DNA of 64,000 nucleotides, from contig JAHQIY010000008.1 in assembly GCA_019054805.1 (NCBI GenBank), positions 4,945,501 through 5,009,500 on the forward strand, given 5' to 3'. This document shows positions 48,301 through 58,363 of the stretch, one piece after another. Numbering within the stretch: the first letter of the stretch is position 1; every line of letters begins with the position of its first letter. Made by a program: the position numbers and the translations under genes. The notes beneath the pieces were generated by a model that had not been told where the DNA came from, did not search any database, and saw only the letters and a program-made list of their open reading frames with translations. The stretch comes from Brachionus manjavacas (lineage: Eukaryota > Rotifera > Eurotatoria > Ploima > Brachionidae).

Positions 48301-49617
48301 ACCATAGCTTAGCTCTAGGGCTATTATCCAGTATAGAAAAATGCAGAGCAAGGGCTGAAAAACTTGGGTTAACTCAAGATTTGGGTTCAGGTAAATATGC
48401 GAAGGCTGTTCACATTGCCACTGTATTATCTTATTAAGACCAATTAATCTTGCCAAAAAGGTACCGGGCTCGACCAACTGCTTGAACAATTCTAATTGAT
48501 ACAAAAAAATTGTCAATGTGTGCAGAGAAGTGTAAAATATGAAAAATATTTTCGTGTAAAATTGGGACTTTGTGGCCTTTAGTCTTCCAGTTACGGACCA
48601 TTTAGTGGCCAAAAATACGAATGCCACAAAGTATGGAATAGTTAACAGAGATGGCCAAATTGACGCACAAGAAAATAATAAACACATAAACAAAATTTGA
48701 TTTATGTAAGCTAGGACTATTTTGTATAAGCGTTTTATTTTTGTGTTTTGTTTAGGCAAGTTTTGTTTGTTGGAAGCAACAGTGTGTCTGCTGGTCGTAG
48801 GGGTTACTGGCTCATGTTCATTTACATTTTTCAGAGGACAAAAATGATCTGTAAAGGTGGTGTCTTTGGTTGACTGGTTTGGATATTTGTAAAGCAAACG
48901 ACGCTTGTGCTCAATAATGCAGCTGGAATATTTTCTGTTAATCAAAAAAGTGATAAATGCGCCAGCCAAAAGTATGACATCTGGACTCAGCACCCGAAAT
49001 ATGTCACCCACAAAGGCTTTATCAAATCTGGCATAGCCCAATTCTTGGAATAATTCTTGCCGCAAAGAACAATTGGGCAAAAGGTCTGATTTGGATGAAA
49101 TTATGACTATTTGGAAAATCAACTGACCAGCTAGGCTGACACAGCTGATCACCATAAGAAGCAAAACAAATTTTTTAAAATGATTAGACAACGAAGTTTC
49201 GTTTATGGGGTACAAAAATGGAAGATAGAACAACAAAAACAAGTGGATTAGCGACTGAAAATTGGGTCTTAAAATGACGCCTATTTAAAAAAAAAGATAG
49301 AGAAAAATTTGTTTAATGATTTATTTTTACTTACAAACAAGCAGTATTATTGGAATAACTGCGATTAGAAAGAAAAAGCTGGTACGTTTGTACAAGGTGA
49401 TAAATTTGGCGCCAGAAAACTGGCTGGATGTTTGAGTTGGATTTTTGGCAACATCTTGTGCTGACTCGAACTCAGATGATTGTTGATTTGTGCCAGATAG
49501 TGTAGATTGGTTTTGAATAAGTCGAGCTTCTAAACTCGCGTCCAATATCGAATCGGCCGCTTTTACGACTATAATGTCGTCTATGTGAGAGTTTGAGGCT
49601 TCATTTACCAAGTCCAT
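21059..49617 (-). CDS. PIEZO: Piezo-type mechanosensitive ion channel, complete gene
   Basis: Minus-strand exons: 49335-49617, 48178-49280, 43102-43200, 42104-42883, 38775-39521, 36386-36493, 35447-36333, 35342-35399, 35026-35282, 34816-34970, 28807-29917, 26273-26957, 25559-26210, 21864-22050, then one of two last exons. All junctions keep phase, giving 2474 residues with the distal last exon (human PIEZO1 is 2521). Piezo is a trimeric stretch-activated cation channel of the plasma membrane. Landmarks are [19 protein letters not shown] near the N-terminus, the repeated transmembrane blades, [28 protein letters not shown], the family PFX2EX6W motif ([12 protein letters not shown], about residue 2047) followed by [14 protein letters not shown], and [14 protein letters not shown] leading into the extracellular cap. 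Large introns hold many transposons and the whole GMP reductase gene. The start ATG is the first in frame; the N-terminal cytosolic stretch is rather long. Confidence 0.96.
21402..21696 (-). CDS. PIEZO: Piezo alternative last exon, proximal copy (diverged)
   Basis: The acceptor TCACCTGTAG is followed by 97 codons and a stop, in the same phase as the distal copy, so it can also be joined to exon 21864-22050. It encodes a second inner helix and C-terminal domain: [56 protein letters not shown]. Helix spacing and length match the distal copy, but the Phe of the conserved constriction is Tyr and SPET is changed to DPAF, removing the Glu. There is no frameshift or internal stop, which argues for use rather than decay. 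Its stop is about 30 bp before the distal exon. Confidence 0.85.
22901..24503 (+). mobile_element. Tigger/pogo-like DNA transposon with broken transposase
   Basis: The ends are inverted repeats: CAGTCATACCTTCGTATAAC at the left, and the complement of the right end CAGTCGTACCTCGGTATAAC. Both are flanked by TA. On the plus strand at about 23130-23280 a pogo-type HTH is readable ([20 protein letters not shown]). It is cut by a 452-bp insertion and continues at about 23750-23960 with a CENP-B-like segment ([31 protein letters not shown]). Short C-terminal pieces follow to about 24230. Frameshifts and the missing DDE core make it inactive. It lies in the Piezo intron before the last exons. Confidence 0.87.
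23294..23745 (-). mobile_element. Retro-inserted sequence with an unidentified 115-codon reading frame
   Basis: The insertion is bounded by a perfect 9-bp direct repeat GAACATTAT (23285-23293 and 23746-23754), which is single in an uninterrupted transposase frame, so it is a target-site duplication. On the minus strand the insert is open from its 5' edge to a stop at 23402 (segments [58 protein letters not shown]). It ends in an (AAT)n-rich tail. This fits a 5'-truncated non-LTR element or retrocopy. I do not recognise the protein. Confidence 0.7.
25171..25323. repeat. Palindromic MITE-like repeat, copy 2
   Basis: Ends TTAGTTCTGTG and CACAGAACTAA are complementary. The body is an imperfect palindrome with TTGCATCAAGGTCTGCTAA in one arm and its complement-like CTTTACAGTTGATGCAAC in the other. 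It is homologous to the repeat at the window start. Confidence 0.75.
26958..28806 (-). other. Piezo intron between exons 28807-29917 and 26273-26957
   Basis: Contains the small palindromic MITE at 27524-27666; the rest is AT-rich without recognisable features. Confidence 0.6.
27524..27666. repeat. Short MITE with TTTTACGTAAAA core
   Basis: Two arms of about 57 bp are inverted repeats: TACACTGCCGATTTGACAC at the left against TACAGTGTCGCTTTGACAC (complement of the right end). Each continues ATTTCTGGTAATTTTAC, with the internal palindrome TTTTACGTAAAATTAC. It is the cleanest small copy of the ACGTAAA hairpin group in this window. Confidence 0.8.
30658..31808. mobile_element. hAT-type non-autonomous foldback element, GGCC-rich arms
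   Basis: Ends CAGTGTTGGGGGC and (complement) TAGTGTTGGGGGGC lie inside an exact 8-bp direct repeat AACAAGAC (30650-30657 and 31809-31816). This is the target duplication length and terminal style of the hAT superfamily. Nearly the whole element is a palindrome: arms of about 450 bp surround a loop of about 190 bp. The outer part of each arm is packed with GGCCGGCC, GACCG and CGGTC words; the inner part is AT-rich. No transposase is encoded. Long open frames across the arms are by-products of composition. Confidence 0.88.
31697..31786. repeat. Three tandem copies of a 26-bp GGCCGGCC unit
   Basis: The unit GGCCGGCCAACTGGCCGTTC plus AAGTCC is repeated three times without change in the right arm of the foldback element. 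It has no counterpart in the left arm, so it expanded after the palindrome formed. Confidence 0.85.
32380..33190 (+). pseudogene. Reverse transcriptase fragment of a second non-LTR clade
   Basis: The plus strand carries [19 protein letters not shown], then [34 protein letters not shown] and (after a stop) [18 protein letters not shown]. Farther on, after frame breaks, comes LDFADDMA. These are consecutive RT motifs, with FADD in place of YADD as in many non-LTR lineages. The [11 protein letters not shown] type differs from the CR1-like copies elsewhere in the window. Several stops and frameshifts mark it as dead. It begins right beside the mariner end. Confidence 0.8.
33766..34543. repeat. 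Large palindromic element with TTTTACGTAAA terminal arms
   Basis: The left end TGCTGCTACGATACCTTGAA then TTCACCATATTTTACG is matched by the complement of the right end over about 50 bp. A second inner pair is also inverted: TTTCCAAAATTTCTCGAAAA near 33988 and its complement near 34320. Between them lies a coding-like stretch (34013-34101, [20 protein letters not shown]). A tail-like repeat (TTTCAATGAACGCCTTAAAG) at 33841-33860 is inserted in the left arm; a second copy is at about 63690. A non-autonomous element of the ACGTAAA group. Confidence 0.75.
36494..38774 (-). other. Piezo intron with a possible transposase remnant
   Basis: Mostly featureless AT-rich DNA. At about 37460-37625 (+) the frame [20 protein letters not shown], then [20 protein letters not shown] reads like coding sequence. 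It resembles the leading segment of FLYWCH/MULE-type transposases, as does the relic near 1000, but it is short and unsupported by flanking domains. Confidence 0.35.
39850..41115 (+). pseudogene. CR1/jockey-like retrotransposon copy, degenerate
   Basis: Plus-strand pieces in successive frames follow the RT order: [26 protein letters not shown]-like, [20 protein letters not shown] with YADDTKVF (40125-40343), then [18 protein letters not shown] through [20 protein letters not shown] to the C-terminus (40354-41064). Stops at about 40010 and 40340 and other frameshifts disable it. The 3' UTR has the hairpin AGCTTCAAAGAAGCT (41063-41077) and ends in (CTA)n/(ACT)n. It sits antisense to Piezo in an intron. 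Confidence 0.88.
43610..43770 (+). pseudogene. Short reverse transcriptase fragment
   Basis: The frame reads [20 protein letters not shown], then DLPTTQI, followed by a broken YPDDL-like box. This is the GLPQGSVLSPILFNIYTND to YADD interval of jockey-like reverse transcriptases, heavily mutated. No ends can be defined. Confidence 0.65.
45491..46601 (+). CDS. GMPR: GMP reductase, 2 exons, nested in a Piezo intron
   Basis: Exons 45491-45577 and 45633-46601 (55-bp intron, donor GTAGACAC, acceptor TTTTTTAAG) encode 351 residues; human GMPR is 345. The enzyme reductively deaminates GMP to IMP with NADPH, in cytosolic purine salvage. It is an IMPDH/GMPR TIM barrel without the CBS domains of IMPDH. 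Visible motifs: [20 protein letters not shown] at the start, the substrate/cofactor segment [11 protein letters not shown], the catalytic loop [11 protein letters not shown] with Cys 186 at the same number as in human, and [20 protein letters not shown] for phosphate binding. The C-terminus is complete. It is transcribed opposite to Piezo. G+C at third positions is visibly higher than in the flanking intron. Confidence 0.97.
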
Positions 49618-52600
49618 TTTTTGATATTAAAATTTTTTTCAAAACATAATTCTAAAAAATTTATCATAAATTTTAGATAAAATGATTTGCGAACAAAGTC
49701 ACTTGTTATAATAGGCGAAGATGAAGGTTTTTTTTATTGAAAGTTTATAAATTAAAATGCAAATTTATCTTTATTTAGAAAAATTTTAAAAATTTAAATA
49801 AATTTCAACAATTAATCTAGCATTACATAAGAGCTAAAATAATGACTTAGCTTAAATGTTAAAATTTGTAAAATCAAAAATGTATCTCTTTGAATTCGTT
49901 AAATTTTCATATTTTTTTTTTATTATCATTTGAGAATAATTCACCTATTGACGGTGGCTGTTAATATGACTTACTATGAAAAGAGTTATCATTTTATACT
50001 TTAGGTTAGAGTTCTACTCATTTAACTCATTTTATACATTTTGCTCATTTTATTCGTTTTACTCATTTTATACATTTTGTTCTTCATAGCTTGACTTAAC
50101 CTTTTAAGCTTGGTTTAAAAGTATATAGAAACCATTAGTTGATCTTTGGTGTCAAAAGGTTGAATAAAATTTTTGAAAAATTCTATAAAATTTGTTATCA
50201 TTTTTATCAAAAATATTTAAAAAGATTAAATAGTCATTGATTATTTTTTAATAAATGATTCATCAATGATTAAAAATTGATTAAAAGTAACAAAATTGAG
50301 CACATTATTTCCCTTCCCTGCTAATTTCAATAAACTTTTCGCCTATTCTATTAAAAAATAGACCCCCAAATCAAAGTTAAAGCTAATTTAATAAAAAAAC
50401 CTTTGCCTTGTGCTTACCCAAACCCTAAACCAGGGCTTCGCCCCGGACCCCTTTGGCCTTAGCCGCTGTTACCTATACCTGGTCAGTGATCCGGATCTCG
50501 ACTGGCTGCACCTGCTTCTAATTTACATGGGTTTTAAAGAAAAAGAGGGTTTTTATTGAAATAGTGGAATTTTTATTTAAATTTTCTTTGACGAAAACAT
50601 TATTTGCTTATATTTTTATATGTTTAGATTAAATTTTATATTTTTTTTTAGAAAATTTATTTTTTTACTTATTTGTAAATCTGTCCCAAGCCTTTGGTCA
50701 CTCATAATAAATAAGAAAGACTAAACATAAAAAAATAAAAAATTAATTTTTAGCTTGAAATAATAGTTAAACTAATTGATTAATTTTTTGGGTTACTTTT
50801 TTTAGGATTATTTGCCCGAAAAAAAATTTATCGAATTATCTTTGTTTCTAGCGAGACCCAGGTAAGTCAATTAGTGCTCAAATTAAGGTTAACTGTAATT
50901 TTTTGTTGCTTGTGATTATTAGCCATCCATCGGTATGAACAAGAAGCAGATAATTTTGCAAAATCAAATTGATTAATTCTAAATTATATCATGCCAATAC
51001 TGACTCCGTTGTGTAATCGCCATCTAACTATTCGTTCTTTCTTTCCAAAGCTAAAGACGTCTGGCGAAGTCTCTCTTTTGATTAAACTATGGTTTTTTAA
51101 AGTCAAAAACAACGAATTAGGCAAAATGAGTAAATTGAGCAAAATGAGCAAAATCAGCCATAAGAAATTGACATTCATTTCGACAATACATGGGTTTAGG
51201 GATTCGGGTATGCTGAAGGTAAGAAAAATATTAGTTAAATATAAAATTTATATTTAAAATATTTATTAATAAAAGGTTTTTTTATTACCATTAAGAACAA
51301 AAATTACACAAAGTACAAAAGGGAACAGGGACAAATAAGTTAATTAGAAAAAGTACAAAAATTACAGAAAGGATTTTTACTTTTAAATATTTTCATTGTC
51401 TATACCTCGTAAATATGCAAAGACTAATTTTAAAAAAACGTTTTGACTGAACGAGTACTAAACAGCAAGAAAAAATCCAAATAATATGATTAAAAAACAA
51501 ATCCTAAGAATTAGATTTTTTCAATTTTTTTTTTATATAGAATTTAATTTGTTTCTTAATGACAATTACTCTTAAATATTTTGAAAAGAAGGAAAATAAG
51601 CTCACATAAAAACATTAAAATCATTTGAATTCACAGCATATATTTCAAAAAGAAATTGCTAGACATAAACCTATTGCTCAGCTTTAAATAATTTTTAGTG
51701 ATAGTTTAATTTTTTTATTATTTTTTTTGAATAAGCTTAAAATTTTTTTTTTTTTAAGTTCTCTTAAGAAATCTTATCATAAAATTCATTAAATTCAATC
51801 CAAGATCATATTTTTTAAACTTTTCACAAACGCTTTTGTTTTTAGACATTGTCACTTTTTAATTTATTAAGACAATTTTTCCATTCAAGTCACAAAATTT
51901 TTTAGATTTTTTTTTTTGAAAAAAAAATTAATTTTCAAGGCTCTGTTCAATTAAGAGTCTAAAATTTTTTTGGTTAAATTAAATTTTATCATAAATTTGG
52001 TTAAAAGTAAAATTCACCAAGCAGATATTATAAAGAAAATCAAAAATTTATTTTTCTTCAAAAATATCTTAATTCTTTTCTAATCTTAAAAGAATTTTTT
52101 GTTTTTTAAAGAAGCCTTACACTTTTTCTTTGAGAGTAAAAAACTTTGGAGAATTCTTTTAAAGAATGTATTAAACAAAACTTCTTTTTAGTTTTTTTAT
52201 CTTATGTTTTGTAAGTCGTTTTAGCTACCATAGTGAAACTCTAAGTCTTGCTCTACAGACAAGAAGCAAACCAAGCACTTAATGCCTGTTGCCAAGAAAG
52301 CCAAGAATGACCAAGCACTTAATGCCTGTTGTAGCTCATATTATTTATTATTATTATTATTTCTTTTTTAAGGTCTTTATAAATAGAAATGCTTGACTTT
52401 GAAAATTTACCAAAAAAACTTAAAAGACATAAATTCGATTAAAGATTTACAAAAATTAATTTTCATAATCTATTCTTTTCTTTTTTATTTCTTGAACTGT
52501 CCAACATCCAAATTTAAGTCCATTATTTTTTTTAATTAATAAGATATAGTTTTCAAAATTCCTTGAGTAATATAACCCTGAGGTCGAGAATTTTTATTAT

Positions 52601-53064
52601 TTGACAAAGTTCAATCAAAGCTATTATTTTAATTTCATCAAAATTATTAATTTTGAGTTCAAATCTTAATTTAAAATTTCGAAAATATCAAACAAATTTA
52701 AAAATTTTTAAAACAAATAATGCTAATCTAAAAACAATTACCAATTTTTTTTATATTCAAACATAATTTATTTAAAAAAGAGTCTAAATTAAGGAATTTT
52801 CCTAAGTTCAAAGCTATTCACTTTCAAAAACAAGGTTTTAGAAAACCAACTTTTCTTTATACTTGTCTTTTTCTAAATATTAAGAAAACTTCAGTGAAAA
52901 TAATGCTACAATCACCAAATAGATAAGATAAACGATTTTATTATTTATGGCTATACATGATTGATCATATTCATTAATTAATTTTTTCAACAAATTTTTT
53001 ATTAAAACACCAATTTTTATGATGTAAAATTTCAGGAATTATGGGTCTTTCTATTTCACATACT
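49618..53064. other. Intergenic region upstream of Piezo
   Basis: No gene recognised. At 49990-50095 CATTTTACTCATTTTATA-like words are clustered, and at 51115-51165 the complementary AAAATGAGYAAA words recur. A GC-richer island lies at about 50400-50525 (CAGGGCTTCGCCCCGGACCC), similar in character to the island near 6450. At 52265-52335 a 23-bp sequence ending CCAAGCACTTAATGCCTGTT is directly repeated 41 bp apart and is followed by (TTA)n. The immediate upstream few hundred bases should hold the Piezo promoter; nothing specific is visible. Confidence 0.5.
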
Positions 53065-53290
53065 AGAACAGAAACTCTCTACCAAGAAATACCTTCTTCA
53101 CAAACAGAATCATTCCATCTCGGAATGAACTACCTGACCAAGCCAAGAATGCGACAACTGTTGAGCAATTCAAGGTCGAGTATGACAAACACAAAACAGG
53201 TACTTGATCAGATAACCGGAGACAAACATATCTGCTATAGCTGGCTACCAGCTCCGCGAGCCACTGACTTGTTGTAGATTATTTAATAAT
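53065..53290 (+). pseudogene. Non-LTR retrotransposon 3' end, copy B
   Basis: Nearly identical to copy A at 16920-17158: the frame FFTNRIIPSRNELPDQAKNA, then TVEQFKVEYDKHKTGT and a stop, the same 3' UTR, the same hairpin AGCTGGCTACCAGCT (53239-53253) and the same TTTAATAATAAT end. The two copies keep the original frame but have different 5' break points. This is typical of 5' truncation at insertion, although both are very short. Confidence 0.82.
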
Positions 53291-55059
53291 AATAATGAAA
53301 AATAGAGAAGAAGTAAGTTTTTAACTTAAAATCCTAAAAAAAATTACATAATAATTCAAAAGTACTAAATTCCTAACTACTAAAGCATTGTATACAATTA
53401 TATGAGAATTCAAGTGCAATTCTAAAAATACAGTTTTCTGAAAGCCAATTTCTCAGGTATTGTAATTTCTAACTCAAAAAGTTTAAAAATTTAAAAAAAA
53501 AATATTGGTTTACTTAACATATAATTCTCAAGGAAATTTTTATAAAAAAATAGAACATATCTCTTGGATAAAAAGCTAATATCATAACAAAAAAGGGCAG
53601 TTTTCTAGAATAACTCACTTACTTTTAAAAATTGGGCTTTCTTAATATTTTTTTTCCTATTTTTGTAATAATAAATAAGTCTTAACCTTTTTTTTAATTT
53701 ATTGAACTTGCGGCTCCTTTTAATGATATGTGATTTCAAAATTCATGCACTATTAGGAAAAAAATAAAAAATTTGAGCTAAGATTAAAAAAGATTTAAAA
53801 GCTTCAAAAAAATTAGATTCATTTTTTTTCTAAAAAAACTGGTTATAAACTTAACTATTATCTTGGTGGACCATTAAATCGCAAATTTTATGACTAGACA
53901 AATTTAAAAAACAATATTTAAATAAAATTCTGCAAAATTTTTCCTAACTGAGACTAATTTGCCCTTTTTGGCTCGAAAAAGTTCATTAAATTTATACCTT
54001 TCGGTTTGTCACGTCAAGTGAGAATAATTGATCATTCTAATTCACTAATTCTGCGGAATAAAGAATCGATCAATAATAATCTAAAAAATTCTGAATCTGA
54101 AAATGAATTCAAAAAGTTTATTTAACCTATCAAAAACAATTTTTTCATGACATTGGACCAACTCTCAAAAACAAGCTTTGAATCAAATACATTATGATGG
54201 ACTCAGCTCTAAAGCTAATTGATAAAGAACCTAAAAAAACACTCTGAACTTTTAATTTTATTTTACTAATAACTTAAATACTAATCCATCTTGTTAGGCT
54301 TTCATGCTGAAATAAGTCTTAGTAGAATGAAAGTTTTTTATTATAAAAACAAAATTTGAAAGTTAATTACTTTTATAAAAGATCATTAGCTTTTAAAGTT
54401 TTTATCATTAATTACTCAAAATTTCCCTCTACTTTCTTACTCTAAATATCCGATTTTTGTACTATAGTTTAAAATACGTGATTTCAAACTTGTTAAACTA
54501 GTTTAAAGAAATCTTTATTTTTATATGCATTTAATTGATTGATATCCTTTATGAGTTATTTTATCAAAAAAATATCTATTAAATTTTAAGTAATTTATTT
54601 TTGAAAGTGTGGAAGATTTTTATTTGTCTAATGCCTAAGGATTGTAAATAAAAAATCACGATCATTTCAATGTGTGCAATAGTTTAAAAAATTTTCTAGT
54701 TTGATTTTAGTCTTGATTAAAAATTAAAGTTAAAAAAAAAAAAATAAAAAAATAAAAAAATTTTTGCGTATTTTCTTTTGATTCAAAAAATAAGTCATGA
54801 TCATTTTTTTTATTTAAATTGTAATATGCAAAATGAAGTGATAGAGGTTAAAAAATTCGAATTTCTTAAAACTAATTTATAATATTCAATTAGTTTTGTC
54901 ATTTTTTTTTTGATTTTAGATTAAAATTAAAATTTTTAAAAAATCCTTTTAATAAAATTTTAAAGTTTTTAATTGTGATGTTCATTTTTCAAATAACTTA
55001 TCAAAAATTTTTGAATAATTTTTTCTAAAGTAAAGATCATTCTAATTTTATATTAAAAA
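53291..55059. other. Intergenic AT-rich DNA
   Basis: I see no gene, RNA or repeat with a second copy in this stretch. Confidence 0.5.
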
Positions 55060-56385
55060 AAAAGGTGATAAATCAACGGCCAGCAATTATCGTCCTGTGT
55101 CTTTAACTTCAATTCCGTGCAAAATTATGGGAAGCACAATAAGAACCAAAATAGAAGACAATCTTTATAAGAACAATATTATATCTAAAGAACAGCATGG
55201 ATTTGTCAAGAAAAAGTCGTGTACATCTAATCTTCTGGGAACTCTAGATTTCATCTCAATGAGTCTAGATAAAAGTATTCCTGTTGATTTAATTCTGCTA
55301 GATTTTGCGAAAGAATTTGATACTGTTCCGCACAGACGACTAATAGCTAATTTGAAAGCGTATGGCTTTGATGGTCTGACACTAAAATGGATTAAAGTTT
55401 TCTTGAAAAATAGAAGACAACGAGTTGTTCAAGGTGAAGTTTTGTTGGATTGGGTTGAGATTTTTAGAGGTGTATTACAAGGATCAATGATAGGTCCACT
55501 ATTGTTCGTTTTGTATATCAATGATCTACCAAAAAGAATAGATAATGTTGTCAAAATGTATGCAGATGATACAAAAATATTCTCGCAAACTTTATCAGAA
55601 ATAAGCGCAGTGAAACTACAGTCAGATTTAGATTTAATTTTCAAGTGGACTCAAGATTGGCTTCTTCTCTTCGACACATCAAAATGCATTACGGTCATAA
55701 AAACAAAGATATCACTTATTTTATTTATGGTAAACAGCTATCAACGCCAGGAACCGAAAGAGATCTTGGTGTTATCTTCAATACAAATTTTAAATGGAAA
55801 AATCAAGTGATAGAGGCTACAAACAAAGCAAATCAAATGTTGGGTCGCATCAGGAAATCATTCGCTCGTTTTGATTGTAATTTATTTAGATCATTGTTTT
55901 TAACTTTGTTCGTCCTATTTTGGAATTTGCTGTGCCTGTATGGTCTCCAATTCTCAATTCGGACTGTGAGAATGTTGAAAGGATTCAACGCAGAGCTACG
56001 AAAATTGTTTCTTCAATTAGAAACAAACCGTATGAAAGCAGATTGAAGGCTTTAAACATTCCAAATCTGGTGAAAAGAAGAAAAAGAGGTGATCTAATTC
56101 AATTATACAAGTTAATGCATGGAATAGAATTGGTTGAAAAAAGCAACAATTTTAATGTCACCAAATCCAAGGAAGAGGTCACTGCTTCAAATATCACAAA
56201 GAAATTTCGAGGCTCAAACATAGAGATAACTTTTTAACAGAACCGCTTACATATGGAACTCACTGCCAAATCAATTAGTTGAAGCTCCCAATGTTAACAA
56301 CTTTAAAGCAGGCATTGGTTGCTGGATGAGCAGCACACTCGCTGGCTAGCCAGCTACAGTCAAAACTACTACTACTACTATAAAA
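55060..56385 (+). pseudogene. CR1/jockey-like retrotransposon copy with frameshifts
   Basis: The plus strand begins in the RT fingers (ASNYRPVSLTSIPCKIMGST) and runs through EQHGFVKKKSCTSNLLGTLD, LDFAKEFDTVPH, GVLQGSMIGPLLFVLYIND and the catalytic YADD (55097-55810). It shifts frame near 55645 and again near 55915, and ends with PVWSPILNSDCENVERIQRR and the C-terminal tail near 56237-56350. The 3' UTR has a perfect 14-bp palindrome GCTGGCTAGCCAGC (56341-56354) and an (ACT)n tail to 56385. The endonuclease is absent. It is a 5'-truncated, slightly decayed copy, longer than the others in the window. Confidence 0.9.
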
Positions 56386-56970
56386 TGGAAATATCTTAAT
56401 ATTTAAAACTTTGTGCCATTTTTATCCGAAAATATTAGTTTCAAAATTTTTCACCCCTATTTCCATATTGTATAATTAACCCAGTTTTCTTAGGAAAATT
56501 ATGTCAAGCTATTTTACTTTTTTTTCATTCGTTTTTAGAAAATTTGTCCTTCTATCTTTATTTCGATAAGAAAAAATTTAAATTTTATTCGAAACCAAGC
56601 TCGATTCCAACCTGCCTGGGTATTTTCCAAACTATATTTTGAATAAAAAATTTACCTCAGTTTTAATGAATTCAAAATGAATATAAAATATTTTATTTCC
56701 TATCTAAAATGAGGGACTTGCATTTAAAAGGAAAGTGTAGAGACTTGTCCTTCTTCTTTACCCTTATCATGTTTCTCAATGTTGTCAATAAAAATAACGT
56801 AATCATCCGAAATGGGTGACAAGTCTTTAAAATAGAGTACTCTATTTTAGTGACATGTAATAAAAAGTGAACACATTTTAAAACTATTAACAATTGTTAA
56901 AACTTATATAAAATCTTTAAAATTGAAAATTTAATTAACTGTTTGAATTAACTGACTGATTTAATTTTAA

Positions 56971-57109
56971 TTATGAGTTGAAGGATTCATTTAAAAATCA
57001 GATAATAAAGAATGAACAAGAAGCAATTGTGGCGATAATTGATTTTCTAAAAAGCTTGGGTATCGAAAAATGCCAATCTTATATAGAACATTTAAAAAAG
57101 ATTTTATAA
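56971..57109 (+). other. Short coding-like stretch, unidentified
   Basis: The frame reads YELKDSFKNQIIKNEQEAIV, then AIIDFLKSLGIEKCQSYIEH, LKKIL and a stop. Composition is that of a helical protein rather than translated intergenic DNA. An AG acceptor-like site precedes it, so it could be a terminal exon, perhaps of a gene carried by the surrounding inverted-repeat element. Confidence 0.35.
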
Positions 57110-57630
57110 AATACTTTTCTTCATTAAAATTTAAATATTCAAAAAAAGGAAACCACAATAGCAAAAAAAAAAATTGAGATCGGTCTAATCACTAAAAATA
57201 TTTAACCATACATAAATAAAACAAAATAAAATTCATTAACTTACATCTTCTTACGTTTTTTTACTTTTTTTTCACTTTATTTAACTATATTTTACGTAAA
57301 TTCACCAGATGGGATTTCATGTTTTACATAAATTTACGTAAATTACGTTTTTTTATTTTAATATAAAAATTAAAAAGCTAAAATTTAAAAAATGTTTATA
57401 TTCTGAAAAATTTCAAGAAAAATAAGAAAACAGCAGCTTTTTTGGTTCTTTTAGAATTTAAAAATAGCCATTTCACTAGATCAATTTCGATAAATAAAAT
57501 ACATAAAAAGTTTAAATATCTAAAGAATTTTGTTCTAAATTTAATTACAATAGAATGAGTCATTTGGCCTTAAGCCTTTTGGCCTCCAATCGCCATATAT
57601 CCAATTGCTACAATTTTCACATGATATCCA

Positions 57631-57980
57631 TTAATCCTGAAAATTACTTTTAGAAAAAAAAAATTTGCATCTAAAACAACGTTTTGAAAACAATTCAAAT
57701 GATTGATTATTTGATTGATTAATGTTGGTTGATCGAAGTGGTTTAATTGTAAAAGATGACATCTTTGATTTAGTAGCTCTAGTTGCCTTTGGCGAACGAC
57801 AGCGCTTGGTGAAATTGGCTGTTGAGGATGGTTTCTTTTGGATCTTTTTTTCACTTGGTCCTGATATATTAGGGGACGATCTCTTTTGATTTTTTCCACA
57901 GGAATGTAGCAACGCTGAATTTTTTTTTTTCAATTTTTCTTTCAAGCATGTCATCAAAGCTAAAGCAGTTTTTAAAATTT
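57631..57980 (-). other. Lys/Ser-rich reading frame inside the inverted-repeat element
   Basis: After an acceptor-like CTGCTTTAG the minus strand is open for over 100 codons: KNSALLHSCGKNQKRSSPNI, then KKPSSTANFTKRCRSPKATR and KSKMSSFTIKPLRSTNINQS. It looks like a disordered basic protein segment. An overlapping frame is equally long, so the true frame is uncertain. I do not recognise a domain. Confidence 0.35.
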
Positions 57981-58363
57981 TTATAATTTATTCGCTTTTA
58001 ATTACATGTCAATAAAAATGAATTTTATTTATTATTTTTAAGTGCTTAATTTTGAATAGCATGTCACCAAAATAGAGTACTCTTTTTTAAAGACATGTCA
58101 CTCAATTCGGATAATTACGTTATTTTACAGATTTTGATAAAAAAAAATTTTAATATTTAATATTTTAGATCAATTTTTGTTTGACTTTACCACAGTTTTG
58201 TTTGATAGTCCCAGATTTGGGACTCTTTTTTTTCAGTTTTCCAATAAGAGAGCATTTTTTTATGACGTTCTCTCTTGTAGATATATTTTAGACAAAATAT
58301 CAAAGTCAAATATCAAAATTTAGCTGTGTAAAAAAGTTTATTTAATAAATAAATAATTTAGAA

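Larger units (their letters stand above)
56791..58126. mobile_element. Unassigned element with about 67-bp terminal inverted repeats
   Basis: The left arm 56791-56857 (AAAATAACGTAATCATCCGA and onward to AGTGACATG) matches the complement of the right arm 58060-58126 (AAAATAACGTAATTATCCGA onward) almost base for base. The left arm includes the perfect palindrome AAAATAGAGTACTCTATTTT (56830-56849). Between the arms lie a Lys/Ser-rich minus-strand frame (57957-57631) and a short plus-strand coding-like stretch (56971-57109). I cannot name the superfamily, and no obvious target duplication is visible. Confidence 0.7.

Noticed and set aside
50400..50525. Possible telomere or rRNA-related sequence (AAACCCTAAACC, GCTTCGCCCCGG)
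   Set aside because: There is a single CCCTAA-like match with no tandem array, and no recognisable rRNA core; left as an unexplained GC-richer island.
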